Counted from the stretch's first letter, positions 1-13,500 are shown. The stretch is DNA of 64,000 bases from Struthio camelus (GCF_040807025.1 NC_090964.1:3162001-3226000), one strand, 5' to 3'. Made by a program: numbers and translations. Notes: a model not told the origin generated them from the sequence alone.

Positions 1-340
1 ATCCGTGCTGACTGCTCCTGATCACCTTCTTGTCCTCCACATGCTTAGTGAGGACCTCCAGGATGAGCTGTTCCATCACCTTTCCAGGGATGGAGGTGAG
101 GCTGACAAGCCTGCAGTTCCCTGGCTCCTCCTCCTTGCCCTTTTGGAAGGCTGGCGTGACACTGGCTTTCTTCCAGGCCTCAGGCACCTCTCCTGTTCTC
201 CAGGACCTTGCCAAGATGATGGAGAGTGGCCTAGCAAGAACACCCACCAGCTCCCTCAGCTCTCGTGGGTGTATCCCATTGGGGCCCATGGACTTGGGGA
301 TGTCAGGTTTGTCCAAATGTTCTCTAACGCGCTAGGAAGA
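1..340 (-). mobile_element. CR1 LINE fragment, reverse-transcriptase region, antisense
   Basis: Read on the minus strand, this stretch resembles the inner part of the CR1 reverse-transcriptase reading frame: a segment about a divided group and a mixed-strand call to keep an element going (words such as GGAACTGCAGGCTTGTCAGC and GTGATGGAACAGCTCATCCT), continuing off the left edge. Both strands carry interrupted frames and the copy is only a fragment, so it is a dead element. The 112-residue open frame on the plus strand is an antisense shadow. The right boundary near 340 is approximate, set where the similarity I recognise fades. Confidence 0.82.
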
Positions 341-3300
341 TAGCAAGATGAGTCAGTAGGGGCACCCTGTCTCAGCATTTGTCATACTTTCTGCATAACG
401 TGATGGATTTCTGCTGAGGACATGGATGGAAGTGCTATATCAAGAACTGGAAGCAGCAGCTCCTTCAGCTTCCAACCAGAAGGTCATATCTCCTCTCTGC
501 TGCTGGTATTTCACACCTCTACAACTGCTGCTGACTGCCAAAGCTGCAGCAGCGGGATTTGCAGGGATGGTTCATATGTTCAGATAAACAGATATACATG
601 GCTGGGGAAAATCAGACCAGTTGTTGTAATAAAGTTATCACAAAGTTACCTCCCTAGAACACCGCAAGGTACAATGACCCAAAGGGAACAGGAGGATGTT
701 CCCACATCCCCAGCTTGTTCAAGCTCATGCATTATCGATGTGACCCATCCCACATGCGCTCTCTTATCTGTCCTAGGACCAAGGCCAAGATCCAAGTCTC
801 CCAGGCATTACCTCTCCATTTCACAACTCCTGAAATGCCTCCAGGCACAGACTCATGACTCCAGTACAGTTGTTTCAAATCTCACCCATTCACCCATGCT
901 GCTTTTCGTCTGGTGATGGTTTGTTTAGCCTGTCCCTAACAACTGACCCATAAGGATTCCAGCACTGTTTATGCTACCACTGATTAGCAAATAGCCGTGT
1001 GACCCGCTGGGAAAATCTAAGTCCTTGTCTAGCTGCTGACCCATGTAAATACTAAGAATTACTCCTCTAGCTGGAGTGATATAGGGCTGAGGTTGGAGGA
1101 TTAAGCCACAGCGAGTGAGGGCTGCTTTACCCCTCAGTGACAGCATCTACACAGAAGTTTAGTGACTTCCACTCAGAGGCACTAACTTCCCAACTCTGGC
1201 TAACTCAGCTTTCCTGGCTCTCAGGAGACAAGACCAAAGCATCCATCTGTTTGATTTTCAGCACTCTTGGGCCTGGGAAACCACCAAAGGTTGCAAAGAA
1301 AATAAAAAGAGGTCAGAGAAGCAGCAGAGTGAGAAAACAAATGAAAATAAACGAGAGGTTCTCTCTATGCCAAACTTAGAATGTCACCTCTTCCAGCGAC
1401 TGCTACCTCTGAAATGACCAGAAACAACAGGGAAGAAAGGCATCTCCCACCTACAGAACTTCTCCAGTTGCAGCTATAGACACTGGAAAAGGAGTCAGAG
1501 TGGAGTGATCACTGGCAGCAGAAAGAGAGAGAGTAGAAGAGCAGCTGAGCATTACGAGCAGATATGATGAACTTGGTGTGACTGTTCTGCTTTCCCCATA
1601 CAGGCAAGGCCACAAGCAGTGAGTTCACTCTGGGTTTCTGCTTAGGTCTTTTAAATACTTAGTTTCACCAAGTTTTCAGCTGTGCCTCTGGCTGTACCTT
1701 CCATCCTTTGCATGCTTGGAAACAACTATTCTAGCAAATTGGTATTTGTGGTGATCCATGGTGCCTAGGCAAATACCAAATCTGCACATGCAAATTGACA
1801 TCTCTCTCGAATGCAATGTTGCATCAGGAACACAAAATGAAATAATCTCTGCTCTTCTCATTTCTACTCCTATTCTTCCACTTAAGAGGCACAGGTAAAA
1901 GGAGGGAATCTCTTCTGGTGTTTGTTAGCAAATGGGTCAGTGGGGTGCATGAAGGGTCAGGGTGCCCTGATTTTCATGATACAGACCAGGAAGAGAGGGC
2001 ACAGCATGCAGAGCACTGGGCCGTGTGTCTGGGCTGAAGGCAGGGGTGCGCTTCTTAAGTCCCAGATCTTACAGTGCTCCTGTTGATTGGATGGCAGCAA
2101 GGCTGCAAGGCCCCACATGGCCTTCATCCCCTTGTCCATAGGGTGATGGTTTCTGGTGCCACTTCCCAGGGACAGCTGCGGCAACACAGAGTCCCCTGCC
2201 CAGGAGAGGTATTGGGCTGATTTATACCATCAGTTTGTCTCATCTGACATAGCTCATGCTCTGTGATATCCAGCTCTTTCTGTACGGGCTGGTGCCCAGT
2301 CAGATCTGACAGGGCATGAGATCATATCCATATCCCCTTATCGCTTCGTCAAATGGACTATGGCAAATGATGATGATCTCTATGTGACAGTGTTTCTCCA
2401 CCCTTCTTTCCTCTTCAGCTTAATACTGCAGACAACAGCAAAGGACCTGATGCAGCTGAGGGCTGTGGTTACATAGTGTGGGAGACAAGGATACAAAACA
2501 CAGAGGCTTTCAGCTGAAGCTAGTGTTTCTTGAAGAAGTCTCTTCCTCACTTTCCCATAACTGTCTCTGGACTTGCAGGGGAGCTGGCTGCTGTGACACA
2601 GTTGTTCCTGGCACAGTGCATCAGCCAAAGAGGAGAATGGATTTACTGGGACGGGGGTGACATTAGCATTAGATAGTAGTCATGAAATAGAAGTTTCATC
2701 TGTATCTACAAGCTCCTTACAAAGACAAGTCTCATTTCCTGGGGCATCATGTCACCTCATGCACCAGTAGCAGAGCTAGGAATAGCAGCTGTTGTCCTGA
2801 ACACACCAGGTCTGGGTCCTGTCCCTGGTGGTTCTGCCACACACACATTGTGCTACCATGGGTCTCTCATCTTCTTGCCTGAACCTCCAATCTCTAATCA
2901 TATCCAGGGGGCAACACAAAATCCTTTCCTTTGTCGCACTCTGAGCTGTGAGCTGTTACCCACAGTAACTGTCTCTTACACAGTTGGAACTCATCCTTCA
3001 CCTGGTCCATTGACTATACCTCATAACTGCTACCTTATATTGGCTTAGGCATGAGTTAGGAGCAGACCTATTCAGGGAGATAATTTTCTGGCTTTTGTTG
3101 ACCTGGGTCATTCATAAATTTAAACATGAGTTAAAAGCTGTCAGCTGCTTTGCTTAATAATTATGTGCACACAGGATTTGTCTCAGTTCAAGATAAACTA
3201 TCAATTTCTTTGAGTAAAAGTTGTTTGGAAAAACTGTGGCTTGTAGAAATTAATCTTGCAACACTCCCAGCTCTGACTGCTCTGAGACCTGCTTTATGCC

Positions 3301-3704
3301 TTAGTATCACATCCCTTTGTTATTCACCTAAGCACTCTATAGTTAATTGCAGAGCTCACACTTTTCCTTGGCTAGCTAGCTTCCTGCTGTTTCATGATTC
3401 ATTACTTGTAAATGAGTCCCCCAGGTTCGACTGGCAAAGCTGATTCCCAGCTAAACAAAAATCTTCAGATCTGTCCTTTGGCTGAGCTGCTTTTGCTGTT
3501 AACACATGAGCCTGCAACTGGGGAAACTGCCATTGAGTTACAGCTAGTAGCTGCAATTTGAGGAGTTGTTTCATTTTGATGAAAAAGTGACCTTTTTCTG
3601 TGAGATTCAAAAGTTTCTACTGACTCTGGGACTGTAAAGTGAGTTCCCTGCTGTGCAACAGCTCCAGGGCAGGGGTCCCAAGAAACACTCTCAGCTCTAG
3701 GTAC
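341..3704. other. Intergenic DNA, no gene recognised
   Basis: Open frames here are short (164 codons at most) and show no domain I recognise, no codon-use pattern and no convincing splice-site framing. Base composition is unremarkable. In the human genome the DNA left of CTPS1 is intergenic toward CITED4, which fits. I see nothing in it that I can name. Confidence 0.6.
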
Positions 3705-4376
3705 AGGATTGGACGACAAGTTAAGCATGAGCCAGCATGGCCAAGAAGGCCAAGGGTATCTGCGGTGCATTAGGCAGAGTGTTGCCAGCAGGTGGAGGGA
3801 GGTGATCCTGCCCCTCTCCTCAGCCCTGGTGAGGCCTCACCTGGAGTCCTGTGTCCAATTCTGGGCTCCCCAGTCCAAGAGAGACATGGCACTACTGGAG
3901 CGATTGCAGCGGAGGCCTACAAAGATGATGAGGGGACTGGAGCATCTCTCCCATGAAGAAAGACTGAGGGAGATGGGCCTGTTTTAGTCTGGAGAAGAGA
4001 AGACTGAGAGACGATCTCATCAATGTGTACAAGTATCTGAAGGGAGGGTGTCGAGAGGATGGGGCCCGACTCTTCTCTGTGGTGCCCAGCGACAGGACAA
4101 GAGACAACGGGCACAAACTGAAACACAGGAAGATCCATTCTGAACCTGAGGAAAAACTTCTTTGCTGTGAGGGTGACAGAGCTGTGAGGGGACAGGTTGC
4201 CCAGAGAGGTTGTGGCGTCTCCTTCCCTGGAGATGTTCAAAACCCACCTGGATGCAATCCTGTGCAATGTGCTTTAGAGGACCCTGCTTGAGCAGGCAGG
4301 TTGGACTAGATGATCTCCAGAGGTGCCTTCCATCCTCAACCATTCTGTGATTCTGTGATTCTGTGATTCTGTGATT
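3705..4376 (+). mobile_element. CR1 LINE 3' fragment with four terminal octamers
   Basis: This is a 5'-truncated CR1 in plus orientation. It runs from the end of the reverse-transcriptase frame (the translated motif LVRPHLESCVQFWAP at about 3,830-3,870 is typical of CR1) through the 3' UTR. It ends in four tandem ATTCTGTG units at 4,342-4,373. Terminal octamer repeats of this kind mark the CR1 3' end used for target-primed reverse transcription. The reading frame is broken by a stop at about 3,985, so the copy is inactive. Confidence 0.93.
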
Positions 4377-4511
4377 AGAGAGAGACTGTATGAATAAGAC
4401 CTATCAATAGTGCAATGGCACTTCCCTGCAATCTCTACAGCAGCCTTCTCATGTTCAGTGTAGGTCGTGGCCCACAACGATTCCACTTGAGCCAAGATAC
4501 GTGATCTCATC
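4377..4511. other. Spacer between two CR1 3' ends
   Basis: About 135 bases of non-CR1 DNA separate two CR1 3' fragments in the same orientation. At the right end an 11-base word, GTGATCTCATC, is repeated in tandem (4,501-4,511 and 4,512-4,522). The second copy overlaps the CR1 sequence, where ATCTCATCAA is part of the element. The duplication may be a target-site or slippage trace. Confidence 0.55.
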
Positions 4512-4858
4512 GTGATCTCATCAACGTGTATAAGTATCTGAAGGGAGAGTGTCAAGAGGATGAGACCAGTCTCTTCTCCGTGGTGCCCAGCAACAGGACA
4601 AGAGGCAACAGGCAGAAACTGAACCACAGGAAGTTCCATCTGAACCTGAGGAAAAACTTCTTCACTGTGAGGGTGACAGAGCATTGGAACAGGTTGCCCG
4701 GAGAGGTAGTGGAGTCTCCTTCGCTGGAGATATTCAAAACCCGTCTGGATGTGATCCTGGGCAATATGCTCTAGAGGAGCCTGCTTGAGCAGGGAGGTTG
4801 GACTAGATGATCTCCAGAGGTCCCTTCCAACCTAAACAATTCTGTGATTCTGTGATAC
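4512..4858 (+). mobile_element. CR1 LINE 3' fragment, second copy
   Basis: This short 5'-truncated CR1 is similar along its length to 4,010-4,376 and ends in two ATTCTGTG units at 4,839-4,854. It contains the usual 3' elements: AACCTGAGGAAAAACTTCTT followed by GGTTGGACTAGATGATCTCC. The two neighbours differ at many positions, so I read them as separate insertions or an old duplication rather than a recent tandem copy. Confidence 0.93.
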
Positions 4859-6949
4859 CATCAGTGCTCAGGGACAGCCTGGTTACCTCTGTGGGAACAG
4901 TCATTTAAGATGGCCCCATCTAGGACAGTGCAGCAGGCTGCAGTGGGGCAGGCCAGCAAGAAATGCTTTCTCCTGGCTAGTCACCACATTCTGAGGGGAA
5001 AAAATTCTCACCAGGACTTGTGTGACTCAAATATGCCAAAGGAGACAAGACTGGCACTGCCTATAACATATGCCTCATAATCCTGTTCTGGGAACCCTCG
5101 TGGCTCTAGGCAGGTTCCAGTCTGTTACTGTTCCTGGTCTTTAGGGCTCACTCCCAAGACACATTCTCCCTGCCTGGCAGCCCCTTCCCTGCTCCCTGGG
5201 GAGGACGTTGCTATGGTAAGGCCTGCAACCAGGATGATCCCCCTCAAACTATAACAGTGGTTTATGTCCTGTTTCCTCAGAGCACCCTGATTTAATTTTC
5301 TGGAGACCATAAGGCAGTTAGGGTAAGGAACAAACACTTTGTACAGCAATTTTTAACCCCTCAGGAAGATCACACACCAGCCACCAACCAGGGCAAAGCA
5401 GAACTTCCTGGATCTACTCCCCTTGGGCTCATCTCACTCTTCACTGAGGTGAAGTCTGAGGTATAAATGCAAAGCAAGTCACTCCATGGTAGCTCCTCAC
5501 AAACAAATGGACCCTCACTGAAAGTGTGAGCATGAAGCATGCCAAGCACTGGCAGGGCACCAGCTGAGCAAGCTGGGCACTAGGAGCATGAAGACGGGAT
5601 AGCACGTGCCCTGGGAGGGAAAGAACTGAACTGTCCACACACTAACAGCCAGGCATTTAGGAAACAGCTGAACCCCTCCAGAAGTGAATCTGTCATTTCA
5701 GAATAGGTTTTCATCAAGTGTGTCGTGTGTTTACAGCCTTCACAGTCAGAACAGTGTAGCTCACAGGGAGTTAACCTGCCCATGAACCCACAGCTGGGAG
5801 TCATTCAAGCTACTGGCTGTACATGAGGAGACCCATACGCTCCCCCATGCTTAGTGCCTCCGTTTTCAGTAGAGTTCCCTCTGAATTGATTGTTTTCTGA
5901 TTCTAGACAGATGTTCTCATTTTCACCAATGCAACAGCCATAACTGCCAGCCTCCAAGAGAGCATCCATCATGCCAGAGTGCCTTGTGTGTGCCATCACG
6001 GCTGGTTACCATGGATATGACTGTAGGGGATAGAGCCTCTCAATAGGGCCCGCAGTCTTCTCTAAGAAGTCCTGGAAGGAAAAGGAGGAGGAATGTGTGT
6101 CCCCACTAGAAACTATCACAAAGTAGTGGGGGGAAACCTTCTCCCAGCCACTGGGTTAGGAATGTTCCTGACTAATTCCCTGCCTCCCAGCAACAAGTGA
6201 AGATTAAGGGTCAGTTAGCAGTTCACAGCCAAATTTGGCAGTCATTTGGTGAAAGGTCCCTTGTCTTGAGGGAAATTTTTGGAACATCGTGCTCAAGAAG
6301 AGGCATGCAAAGCTCTGGGGAGCGATTACCATAGGAGTGGACCATTTTCACCATCACTTCTCCAGGGTTTGACAGTAGGTGAGTCAGTCCTTTATGCTCA
6401 CAGCCATGCCCTGTTCCTACAGGGATGTGGACACGCTGGCTCATCCTCTGGAGTGGGTCCCAGGCAGCAGGCTGCCACAGCAGGAGTCTTCATCTCTGGA
6501 ACAGCATCTTCCTCTTTGTATTTGGATAATGACGATGATTTCATTTTTATTTCACTTTCTTCCTTGTCACCAATAATTCTTTTGTCCCTTTCTCCCTCTA
6601 CAAACCTTAATTTCTGTCTTTGTCTCAGCTGTAGCTGTTTCAATGCATTGTCTTTTGCCAACTGAAATGAAATCCTCCTTGATAGGCAGCTCTTAGAAAA
6701 TTAACATCATGCTGCAATTTGGAACAAGCGCAGCTGAAGCAGCTGCTCTGCTGAAGGGAAAGAGAGAGAGAAAAGAACAACAAGATTGTCAGTTTGTAAT
6801 GCACCTCTGACCCAGAAGAGCTTTGCAGACTTAGGGCCATATTCTGCCTGCATTCATCAGTGGTGTTACTTCCTCATTTGAAGCCAGGAGAAATACCTAG
6901 CGACAGGGAGTTAGGCAGGGTTTTACACTCCTGTTGAATTTGCATCAGC
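4859..6949. other. Intergenic DNA, no gene recognised
   Basis: Only short open frames without recognisable domains occur here. No repeat family is obvious. The 128-codon open frame near 6,279-6,665 is rich in serine and leucine, overlaps frames on both strands and looks like chance. Confidence 0.55.
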
Positions 6950-8245
6950 TGGGGCAACTACAGAGCAGTCAGCCCCACTTGAATTTCTGGAAAGGCATTG
7001 TAGCATGTCCCTTTGGAGTTCATTTACAAACATGTGATGGATGAGGGAGCAACCAGGAACAGTCAACATGGATTTACCAAGGGCAAATCATGCCAAGGCA
7101 ACCTCACCGCCTTTTATGACAAAATAATTGGCTATGTGGACAAGGAGAGTGGGGGATGCAACGTGTTTTGACTTCAGCAAAGCTTTTGACAACATCTTCT
7201 ACAGTAGTCTCATCCAGAAGCTGAGGCAGCTTCTGGGTTAGGCAAATGAATTCTCAGGTGGTTGAAAACTGGTCAGACCATCAGGCTTAATGGTAGTGAG
7301 CACTGGACTGATACCCAGCTGGTGGGCAGTAATGAGTGAGTGTCCCTGGTGTGATATTGGGGCTCACGTTCAACATCCGGATGATGACGCAGAGTGCACC
7401 CTCAGCAAATGCACAGATGGTACAAAATTAGGGGGCATGGCTGACATGCCAAATAGCAGGACATCAAACCACAGGGACCTCGGAAACTGGGGGACTGGGC
7501 CAACAGAAGCTTCATGATTCCCCTGAGGAGAAGTGCAAAGTCCTGCACGTGGGCCAGAATAACCCCATGCATCAGGTCAGGCTGGGGTCTGGATCTGTCT
7601 GGCTGAGCAGCAGCCTTGCTGGGAAGGATCTGGGCACTACAGTGGTCACGAGGTTCACTATGAACTGGTATGAGTGCACGCTCACTGAGAATAAGGGAAC
7701 TACTGTGCAACGCTAGGGGCAACACGGCCATCAGATCAAGGGCAGTTACTATCCCCTTTACTCAGCCTGGTGAGGTCACACCAGACTACTGCCTCCGGTG
7801 TTGAACTCCCAGGTCAAGAGGGATGTGGGGAAACTGGAGAGGGGCCAGTAAAGGGCTAACAAGATGGTCAAGGGCCTGAGGCAGATGACCTACAAGGAGA
7901 GGCTGAGGGAGCGGAGCTGGATTGGTACAGCAAAGTGGGTAAGGGGTGACCAGATGGCAGGCTGGAACTGCTTGAAGGGGAGTTATAAAAATGAAAGAAA
8001 CATTGCCAGATGATATAACTAGGGCAACAGCCACAAACTGAACCTTGGGAGATTTTAGTTGGATGTCAGGGCAAAAATTATCACCAGAAGGGTGGTGCAG
8101 CCTTGGGACAGTACAACAGAAAGGCAAAGGATCTCTATTCTTGGAGCTTTTTAAGACTTGGCTAGACAAAGCCATGGCCACTTTGCTCTAGGGTTGGGGT
8201 TATCCTACTCCAAGGGGGAGACTGGACTACAGAGTAAAGACTAGC
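6950..8245 (+). mobile_element. CR1 LINE, longer decayed copy
   Basis: In plus orientation this stretch follows the CR1 order from the middle of the reverse-transcriptase region (GGCAACTACAGAGCAGTCAG near 6,953; GGATTTACCAAGGGCAAATC near 7,070; TTTGACTTCAGCAAAGCTTT near 7,168) to the 3' UTR (near 8,150-8,235). Stops and indels break the frame repeatedly, for example around the region matching the catalytic domain. It is an older, more diverged copy than those at 3.7-4.9 kb and lacks a clean octamer end. Confidence 0.88.
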
Positions 8246-8924
8246 ATGCAGCAGGAACTGAGGAAAAACAGCAGATGGTATGCAGCTAAAATTGCTGAGG
8301 ATCCATAGCTGCATGTTGGAGTTTTGCTGAAGGATCTGGGTTAACAGCCAACACCCATATTTAACTCATACCTGGTAGGAGCACCTGATTTCTGAAATGG
8401 TGCAGCTCAATGCTGGATTCTCTGATGTCTTATATATTAGAGTTGTAACACTTTTATCGTAGTTGGGACATTCGTAATGTAAGCATGGATTCTCTGTCAT
8501 GTTTCCACTTGTGTCACTTCCTTACAGAGGAAATATTTCATTAACTTAGTTTAACTTTTCAACTGAAGAAGTGATAAAGTCATGGCGACCAGAGAAAGTA
8601 AATACTTTATTTAGTCACAGGATGTCCCTGAGGGACGAACTGTGGAAGGCTGGATTCTGGGGAAGTGTCATATATGCTCTGTCTTCATCCACTTTCTCAG
8701 GCATCTTATGTTATTCGCTACGGGAGACAGGACAGGCAAGACAGACCTTTGGTTGGACCCAGTACAACTCCACAGATGTAACAGAGCCTGATCAGTTAGG
8801 GGCTATGAGCAAAGAGCTCCTGTAGATCTGACAGGTACTGTGAGCATGGAGAGGCTCACTGCTGGTTGGATACATGACTGGGATCACTGGGCTCTTCCTT
8901 GGCCATTCACTCACAGGTGCCTGT
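8246..8924. other. Intergenic DNA between CR1 pieces
   Basis: No gene, repeat or regulatory feature is recognisable. The interval separates two CR1 fragments that cover partly the same portion of the element (the 3' UTR), so it is not simply an insertion splitting one copy. Confidence 0.5.
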
Positions 8925-9030
8925 GGATGCTTTGTTCATCTCACAGCTGATCCTGCTTTGAGCAGGAGAACTAAACTGGAGATCTCCTGAGGTCCTTTTC
9001 AGCCTGAATCATTGCATGACTCTGTGATGT
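8925..9030 (+). mobile_element. CR1 LINE 3'-end remnant
   Basis: About 100 bases resemble the CR1 3' end: GATCCTGCTTTGAGCAGGAG, then a decayed form of the conserved GGTTGGACTAGATGATCTCC block, ending in a degraded octamer (GACTCTGTGATG at 9,018-9,029). It is short and diverged but has the elements in the right order. Confidence 0.75.
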
Positions 9031-10454
9031 AGGTCCCTCTCTATGTAGGAGGCTGGCTCAGCACCTGAATGACCTGGATAGCCTGGATGCAGCAGGAGAA
9101 AGTAGGGTAAAACCATGCTTAGAGTGCTGTGCTGCAGGAAATTTCTTAGAGGATCAGAGGATCTGACATCAGCTTCCGGGACTATCTGTGCTGATACATT
9201 CCCCTGGCTTTCTCCTCTGCTCCTCCTGGAGAGACTGTCCCCCTCCCAGGATAATGCAGGTAGGGATCATGTGTAATAGTAACAATCTATATCAGCAGTA
9301 ATGCCTACCTCTTTGGCACAGCCTTTCATTTGTGGATCTCAAGGCCTTTTACAAAGCTTTCCCCACCTTGTCACAGGGAAAGAGAGAGAAAAGAAGTGAC
9401 TTGCACAGAGTCACCTATCAAAGAGGACCAGATCCACGTGTCCTGACTTCTGGGACGGCTGGACTCTTGTATCCAGTTCTGCATGGTAGAATGCTTGGAG
9501 TTGACCCTCCTACGAATTTATTAGTACCTGGTATCTGCTAGAGAGTGGAAGGCCTGCTGTGTGGTGGCATGTTGCACGTGTGATGATCTTAACAGGGCAC
9601 AAGGACATTTTCTGTCAACTGTGTACTGAAAGAAGGCTATATAGAAGGAGTTCTCTACCCTGTCAGCACCACTTCTTTAATTTAAGAATAAAGACCTCTC
9701 ATTTATTTACTACAGTTTTAAGAATGGGCACACCTTGAAAACTCCTCAGATAAAATTTTTCATTCTAAATGTCATTAAAATTGCTCTCTGAAAGCCATAT
9801 TTATCAACCTACCATCCAGTCAGTTGTGCAACATAGTAAATACATTATACATACCAAGAACAGCTCATTACAGCATGAAATAATGCGCTCCCAGATTCTC
9901 TGTTACAGTAGGTTCATAGCTGCTCTGAGCCTCAAAACAGATCTGGTCTGTCTGGTCCTATTTGCCTATGTCCTGGTTCTCTTGAAACCAACATAAAAGA
10001 AACATGGAAAAGAACAACAGTCTAGAGGCTGGAGAAGGTAGCTGTGATGACACACCCCGATAAGGACAATGTGATTGTTTATTATTTGGCCAGGGAAAAG
10101 TTACAGTGTCCATATTATGATGTTAAGTGACTGGACTTGTAATCAGTCATGCACATTTTTGTTACTTTTGCCCTGCTTTTGTAAGACTGTCAGGTTGGTT
10201 TTCTTGGGAGATCGGGCTTACGTAAGAGCTGCAACAGATCAGGCTGACAAAAAGTGTCTCCAGTTTAATTACAAAATAGTGAGAAAATAGAACTTCTGTT
10301 GGCTCTGAACCTGCCACACTTCAATGAGATATCTTTAACTTCTCATATAACGAAGAACAATGGACAGTCTTTCTCTATTCACCTTCTCCTGGTGGTTTAT
10401 GAGTTTATAGACCTCTGTCTTATCCTCCCTAATATCTCTTTTCAAAGAAGATGG
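9031..10454. other. Intergenic DNA, no gene recognised
   Basis: Open frames are at most about 75 codons and carry no recognisable domains. I see no repeat structure and nothing that I can name. Confidence 0.5.
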
Positions 10455-10560
10455 GTGCTGGCCTGTTCAGGGCTCCTCAGATGGAAAACGCTCCAGACCC
10501 TTGATCATTTTTATTGAACTTTGCTGCACCTTTTCTAGTCCTATGATATTTTTTCTTGTT
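10455..10560 (-). mobile_element. Possible ancient CR1-like LINE remnant, antisense
   Basis: On the minus strand the translation near the end of a 176-codon open frame reads IIGLEKVQQSSIKMIKGLER. This resembles the CR1 reverse-transcriptase tail seen in the plus-strand copy at 3.9 kb (LLERLQRRPTKMMRGLEHL). The match is short and diverged. The rest of that open frame has no further similarity that I recognise, so the call is tentative. Confidence 0.45.
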
Positions 10561-13500
10561 ATTGTCTTGCCACCCATGAGTATACCCCAGGACTTGGTTG
10601 TGTGCCACAACTTGAAAGGACGATGACACGTGACAGAGAAAGATGGGGATTCCAGAGGAGATGGCTGCATTGAAGAACGAGGACACAGTGACGTGCATGC
10701 ACGGACTAGGCAGGGGAAAGCTAAGCACTGGTTACTGTAGTAGAATTGATGCAGACCTAGAGGGAACGAAGGCAGCAACCAGTACTTGTGAAGAAAGAGC
10801 TTGTGCCAGCAATGCCACCTGCCACTTTCAGCTCTATGATTTAAGTCCAACAGCTCATTTTCTACTACAAGCGCTCCAACATCCAGTGTAAGAAGGTACC
10901 TCCTGTCCTCTACAGCTCTTGAAGATATTCCTGCCCTCCAGGAGCAGAATGCAGGAAGCATTTTATGGCTCAGTACACAGCTTCTTTTGATATTCAAGTT
11001 CCCACCCTAATCCTGGCTACAAAACTTGGTTTCAAACGTTTATATTGCTACAAATGTCAGTAAATAGTTACACATACTATTTCCCTATAGATTAATTGTG
11101 TGGCTTTGTTTTACGCACTACTTTTCAGAAAGTCTTGTACTTTCCTCAGGCAGCCAAAAAAAGCTTTTCATTCATATTATTGGGGAAAAGCCAAAAGTCT
11201 TCATGCCAGAGCAAAGCTCCCATGTGGCAAAGCTGGAAAATACAAAGTATAAATCCTTGGAAGCATTGACTGCCAGGGCAAAAGGACCCAGCTGCTTTTA
11301 GGTAGGGCCTGCACTGTGAGCGTTGCAGGTGAGCTGCAGAGAACAGAGTTCTGGAGCAGAGAGATACGCAGTGGTGCTTTTATGTTTTCACGGAAACAAA
11401 TGCACATTACAACATGGTTACAAATACGCTGAAGTTAGTTGTAGGCGAAGTAGTGAAAGAAAATCCCTCTATTTACAATGAGATTTAATCTGAAATGTCT
11501 TCTCCCACTACATTCGGCCAATCACTTGTAGATGGATTGGAGCACTGTCTGTCTGCAAATCTCTGTTCTCAGATTGCATTCACTGAAGATAACTTTCTTA
11601 ACGTATGATGATTCCCTTTTGGAGAATCTCTTTCTTGGACTCCTTCATGGCTTCCATTCAGATTCATTGCCCTTCCCTCAAGGCTCCATCTCTCTTTCAT
11701 TTGTGTAGTCTTGATCTTTTTCCACCAAATTATGGAGTCCCTCATCACACTGGAGGTCCACTGCCCATCTCTTGAGGGATCCACTCCAGTATGCCATTGG
11801 CCTACTACCAACTCCTTGGGTGACCCACTGAAAAGAGAAACAGCCCATCCAGCAACCTACATTTCAGGAAGGAAGAGGCATTATTCACTACACCTTATAT
11901 TGAGATGGACTAGTAAACTGGCAAACATATCTGATACAATGGGGCGACTGAGATTAACAAGTGCAACTCTGTCCTGAGATCAGACACAACAGCATCACTT
12001 TGCGTGATGATGTGTCTGAGACGACTGATCTCATGCTTATCTTCAGGAAGTAATTCCTCCTGACATAATGACTCTGTTGATGTTGATGCACTCAAGCAGC
12101 AGGCACCTACTTCACTGGTGCCTGGTTTTGCCAGCCAACAGCTATAGATAATCAAGGCGCCCTGCCAACGTTGAGAGGACTAAAGCACCATTGCAGCCCA
12201 AAATCAGGACAGAAAGGTACTTTTTCATGTTGATGTATGGCAGGTGAATAGGACAGAGGATGCAGATTTGGTCTAGTCAAGGGCTCAGAAATAGATGGGG
12301 AATAGCTGGGTTGGGAGTGTTTAGAAGCGCACTGCTGGCTGACCGTCCAACACAAACTAGCAGTTTTTATACTGTGGCTCATCAAGATCATCTTCTCGTC
12401 AAGTACAGATGAGACTGGCACACATCTGCCTGAACATCACCTTTCGTATCCTGAGATTGTCTTTGTGCTTATGATCCTCACATGTTTAAAGCACAGCCCC
12501 CCTCCTGGGCCCCCACGCTGCACAGAACAGGAGTCAGCACATCACTCCCTCACCATCAGGGAGGACAGCTGTGTATGCTGTACTGCTAAGTCCACCTAGA
12601 CCAAACCTCACTGCATGTGGTCCATGTAGAGCGGGAAAATATGCTCCCTACTCAGGGACTCTGCACAGAGCTCTGTTCCCCTTTGCAGAACTACCTTTGG
12701 AAGGGCAAAACTAGAACAAAAACATTGCAATACCCAGGTGCACATGGGGTCATTGGAGTGGTCCAGTGCTCCCCAGGAAAGCCTTTCTAAGGTGATATCT
12801 GTCATCCCCAATAACTTTTGATCCTCTGATAAACACCTACAGATTTTGTCAGAGAGGTAGAGGTCTCAAAGATCCTAACTTCATACAAATGCGAAAATCA
12901 AAAGCTGGCTAGATCAAAAACATCCCATCTGTGGAGGACTTTCCATTCTGCTTGGCAACAGTCAGTGGATCAACCACTACACATGTCTTGGCCAGTCAAT
13001 TATCATGTGTGTAGCCTTGGGACACCCATAGCAGAGGCTCTCTGAGCTACTCCAAGGGTGAATTATAGTAGGTAAGGAATGGTGATAGCACACTGGTGGG
13101 TCATAAGGGCCATGGAAGTGGCATGGTCCTACAGTGGCACAGGGGACAGGGCAAGGACCTGAGAGAATTGTGTTTGGGCACCTCGAGGGACAGGGGTACT
13201 ATGGCACAGTCCAGGATCATGGGAAGGACCTTGTGATATGCAGTGCCAGCACCACATGGTCATGGAGGAAAAGGGGTGTTACTTCAATAAGATGTGGTCA
13301 AGGCCTCAGCGCGGAAACCTGGAAGAAACAGGATTTTCAGTTCCTATAATCCTGCAACAACCTGTTTTGTCTTGAGGCAGACAAAGCAGTACTACCATTT
13401 AAGCTACATAATACTTATGCAAGCACAGGTTCCCATTGCTCAGGAATTGTGCAGGCATGAAATAATGAAGACAAAGGCGCATATCTGCAGCTTTGAGACT

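Noticed and set aside
5-343. Plus-strand open frame of 112 codons at the left edge
   Set aside because: It is antisense to a CR1 reverse-transcriptase fragment.
8246-8924. Insertion splitting a single CR1 into 6,950-8,245 and 8,925-9,030
   Set aside because: Both parts contain the same portion of the CR1 3' UTR, so they are two separate fragments.
10467-10997. Minus-strand open frame of 176 codons as a gene
   Set aside because: Only its end resembles a CR1 tail; the remainder has no domain and no exon structure.
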